From: an uncultured Myxococcales bacterium
GTDB lineage: Bacteria; Myxococcota_A; Bradymonadia; UBA7976; UBA1532
Direction: 5' to 3'
DNA length: 41,528 nucleotides
Assembly (NCBI GenBank): GCA_903847385.1
Contig: CAINDO010000111.1
Span: 1-41,528, forward strand
The notes under the pieces were generated by a model. It was not told where the DNA came from, did no database searches, and worked only from the letters and a program-made list of their open reading frames with translations. Positions 40,881 to 41,528 of the stretch are shown one piece after another. The translations under genes and the position numbers were made by a program. Numbering within the stretch: the first letter of the stretch is position 1; each line of letters starts with the position of its first letter.

Positions 40881-41528
40881 ATGCCACAGTTCACCGAGTT
40901 CCCGCTGCTGCCCAAGGGCGAGTTCAAGACCGCCGTCGAGGCCCTGATCCTGCTCTGCCGCAAGATGCCCAAGGAGGGCGAGCCGCTGAAGGAGTTCCGC
41001 GCCCGCCTCAAGGCCGCCGGCATGTGGAGCCGCGAGCGCGCCCCGGCGCTGCACCGGTTCCTGCGGATCGCCCAGGCCGACCCCGTCGTCCCCTCGCCCC
41101 TCGTGCGCGCCATCGCCGACTCCGAGGACGTGACGGCCGCCCGCGCGCTGCTCGCCGACCGCCTGTGGACCGTGAACCCGGTGCTCTTCAAGTGCGCCAT
41201 CGAGCGGATCAAGGAGCGCGTCCACTCGCCGAATGAGCTGCTCAAGTACCTGGATTCGTTCGCTTATGCCGGCGCGCGCCTGACGGGTCCCCAGGTCACC
41301 GCGTGGATCCAGTTCGCTCAGGGCCTGGAGATCTTCCGGCCCGTGGGCATCCGCCTCGGACTGGACAAACTCGGCGAGAAGTTCGTCGACCGCGCCGAGG
41401 CGCTCGATCTGGACGAGTTCTTTGAAGAAGACCGCGACGAGCCCGAGCCGCAGCCGGCCGCCGGGGCCGTCGCCGATGCCCCCGCGGCGCCCGTCGTCGA
41501 CGTCGCGGCCGCCGCGCCGCCCGAGCCC
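40881..41528 (+). CDS. Unrecognised mostly helical protein (3' truncated by window edge)
   Basis: 216 codons are visible and the frame is open at the edge. The protein starts MPQFTEFPLLPKGEF and is mostly alpha-helical and charged, with no signal peptide or membrane segment. Helical segments include AVEALILLCRKM, APALHRFLRIAQ, TAARALLADRLW and NELLKYLDSFAYAG. After about residue 170 an acidic patch (DEFFEEDRDEPEP) leads into an Ala/Pro/Val-rich linker, which suggests that another domain follows outside the window. No ribosome site is visible before the ATG. I cannot assign a family. It is divergent from queE. Confidence 0.75.
   Translation, partial: MPQFTEFPLLPKGEFKTAVEALILLCRKMPKEGEPLKEFRARLKAAGMWSRERAPALHRFLRIAQADPVVPSPLVRAIADSEDVTAARALLADRLWTVNPVLFKCAIERIKERVHSPNELLKYLDSFAYAGARLTGPQVTAWIQFAQGLEIFRPVGIRLGLDKLGEKFVDRAEALDLDEFFEEDRDEPEPQPAAGAVADAPAAPVVDVAAAAPPEP

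Overview
The window is strongly GC-rich, densely coded bacterial DNA. It carries about 23 intact or window-edge genes, one broken gene, no RNA genes and no mobile elements. The longest stretch without a gene is about 230 bases. Several things point to a myxobacterium-like (Myxococcota / former Deltaproteobacteria) chromosome: giant Ser/Thr kinase-ATPase-TPR proteins, a sigma-54 activator fused to the same kind of sensor region, abundant lipoproteins, a long basic tail on ribosomal protein S21, and non-ATG starts on about a third of the genes. This assignment is an inference from gene content; no marker tree was possible. TGA ends 22 of the 24 genes whose 3' end lies in the window; TAA and TAG end one each.

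Layout. (1) 2-4824, + strand: the 3' part of a very large sigma-54-dependent activator, overlapping by ATGA a lipoprotein gene with a repeated EPTPTPA linker. (2) 4835-8709, - strand: clpB, then a stand-alone atpG, then an unrecognised 114-residue protein whose ribosome site overlaps the atpG stop. (3) 8824-9501, +: a small outer-membrane beta-barrel protein. (4) 9519-16837, -: two tandem, GTGA-overlapping Ser/Thr kinase-STAND ATPase-TPR proteins. (5) 16991-20672: an acyl carrier protein on the - strand, divergent from an alpha/beta hydrolase, a GT4 glycosyltransferase and a SPASM radical SAM protein on the + strand, closed by a T-tailed terminator. (6) 20904-29527, +: two consecutive giant lipoprotein metzincin proteases, clear paralogues, behind a sigma-54-like promoter. 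(7) 29576-38101, -: lipA, a glycosyltransferase, carB, greA and recG in a compact run. (8) 38219-38676, +: rpsU and a small conserved-looking protein from a good sigma-70-type promoter. (9) 38717-40780, -: queE, queC and a Cys-rich lipoprotein. (10) 40881-41528, +: the 5' part of an unrecognised gene that leaves the window.

How parts may work together. Two candidate sigma-54 promoters (before the protease pair and before the acyl carrier protein) share the window with a sigma-54 activator whose sensor architecture resembles the two tandem kinases. A kinase/activator circuit driving surface proteases or envelope chemistry is therefore a testable idea, not a demonstrated one.

The observations I would check first are these. 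queE carries an in-frame amber codon directly after its intact CxxxCxxC motif, yet the rest of the gene is conserved. An atpG copy sits outside any atp operon, behind clpB, with an unknown coupled partner. In the protease pair, one copy has gained a 12-cysteine insertion and a canonical EF-hand-like loop beside the catalytic zinc site.
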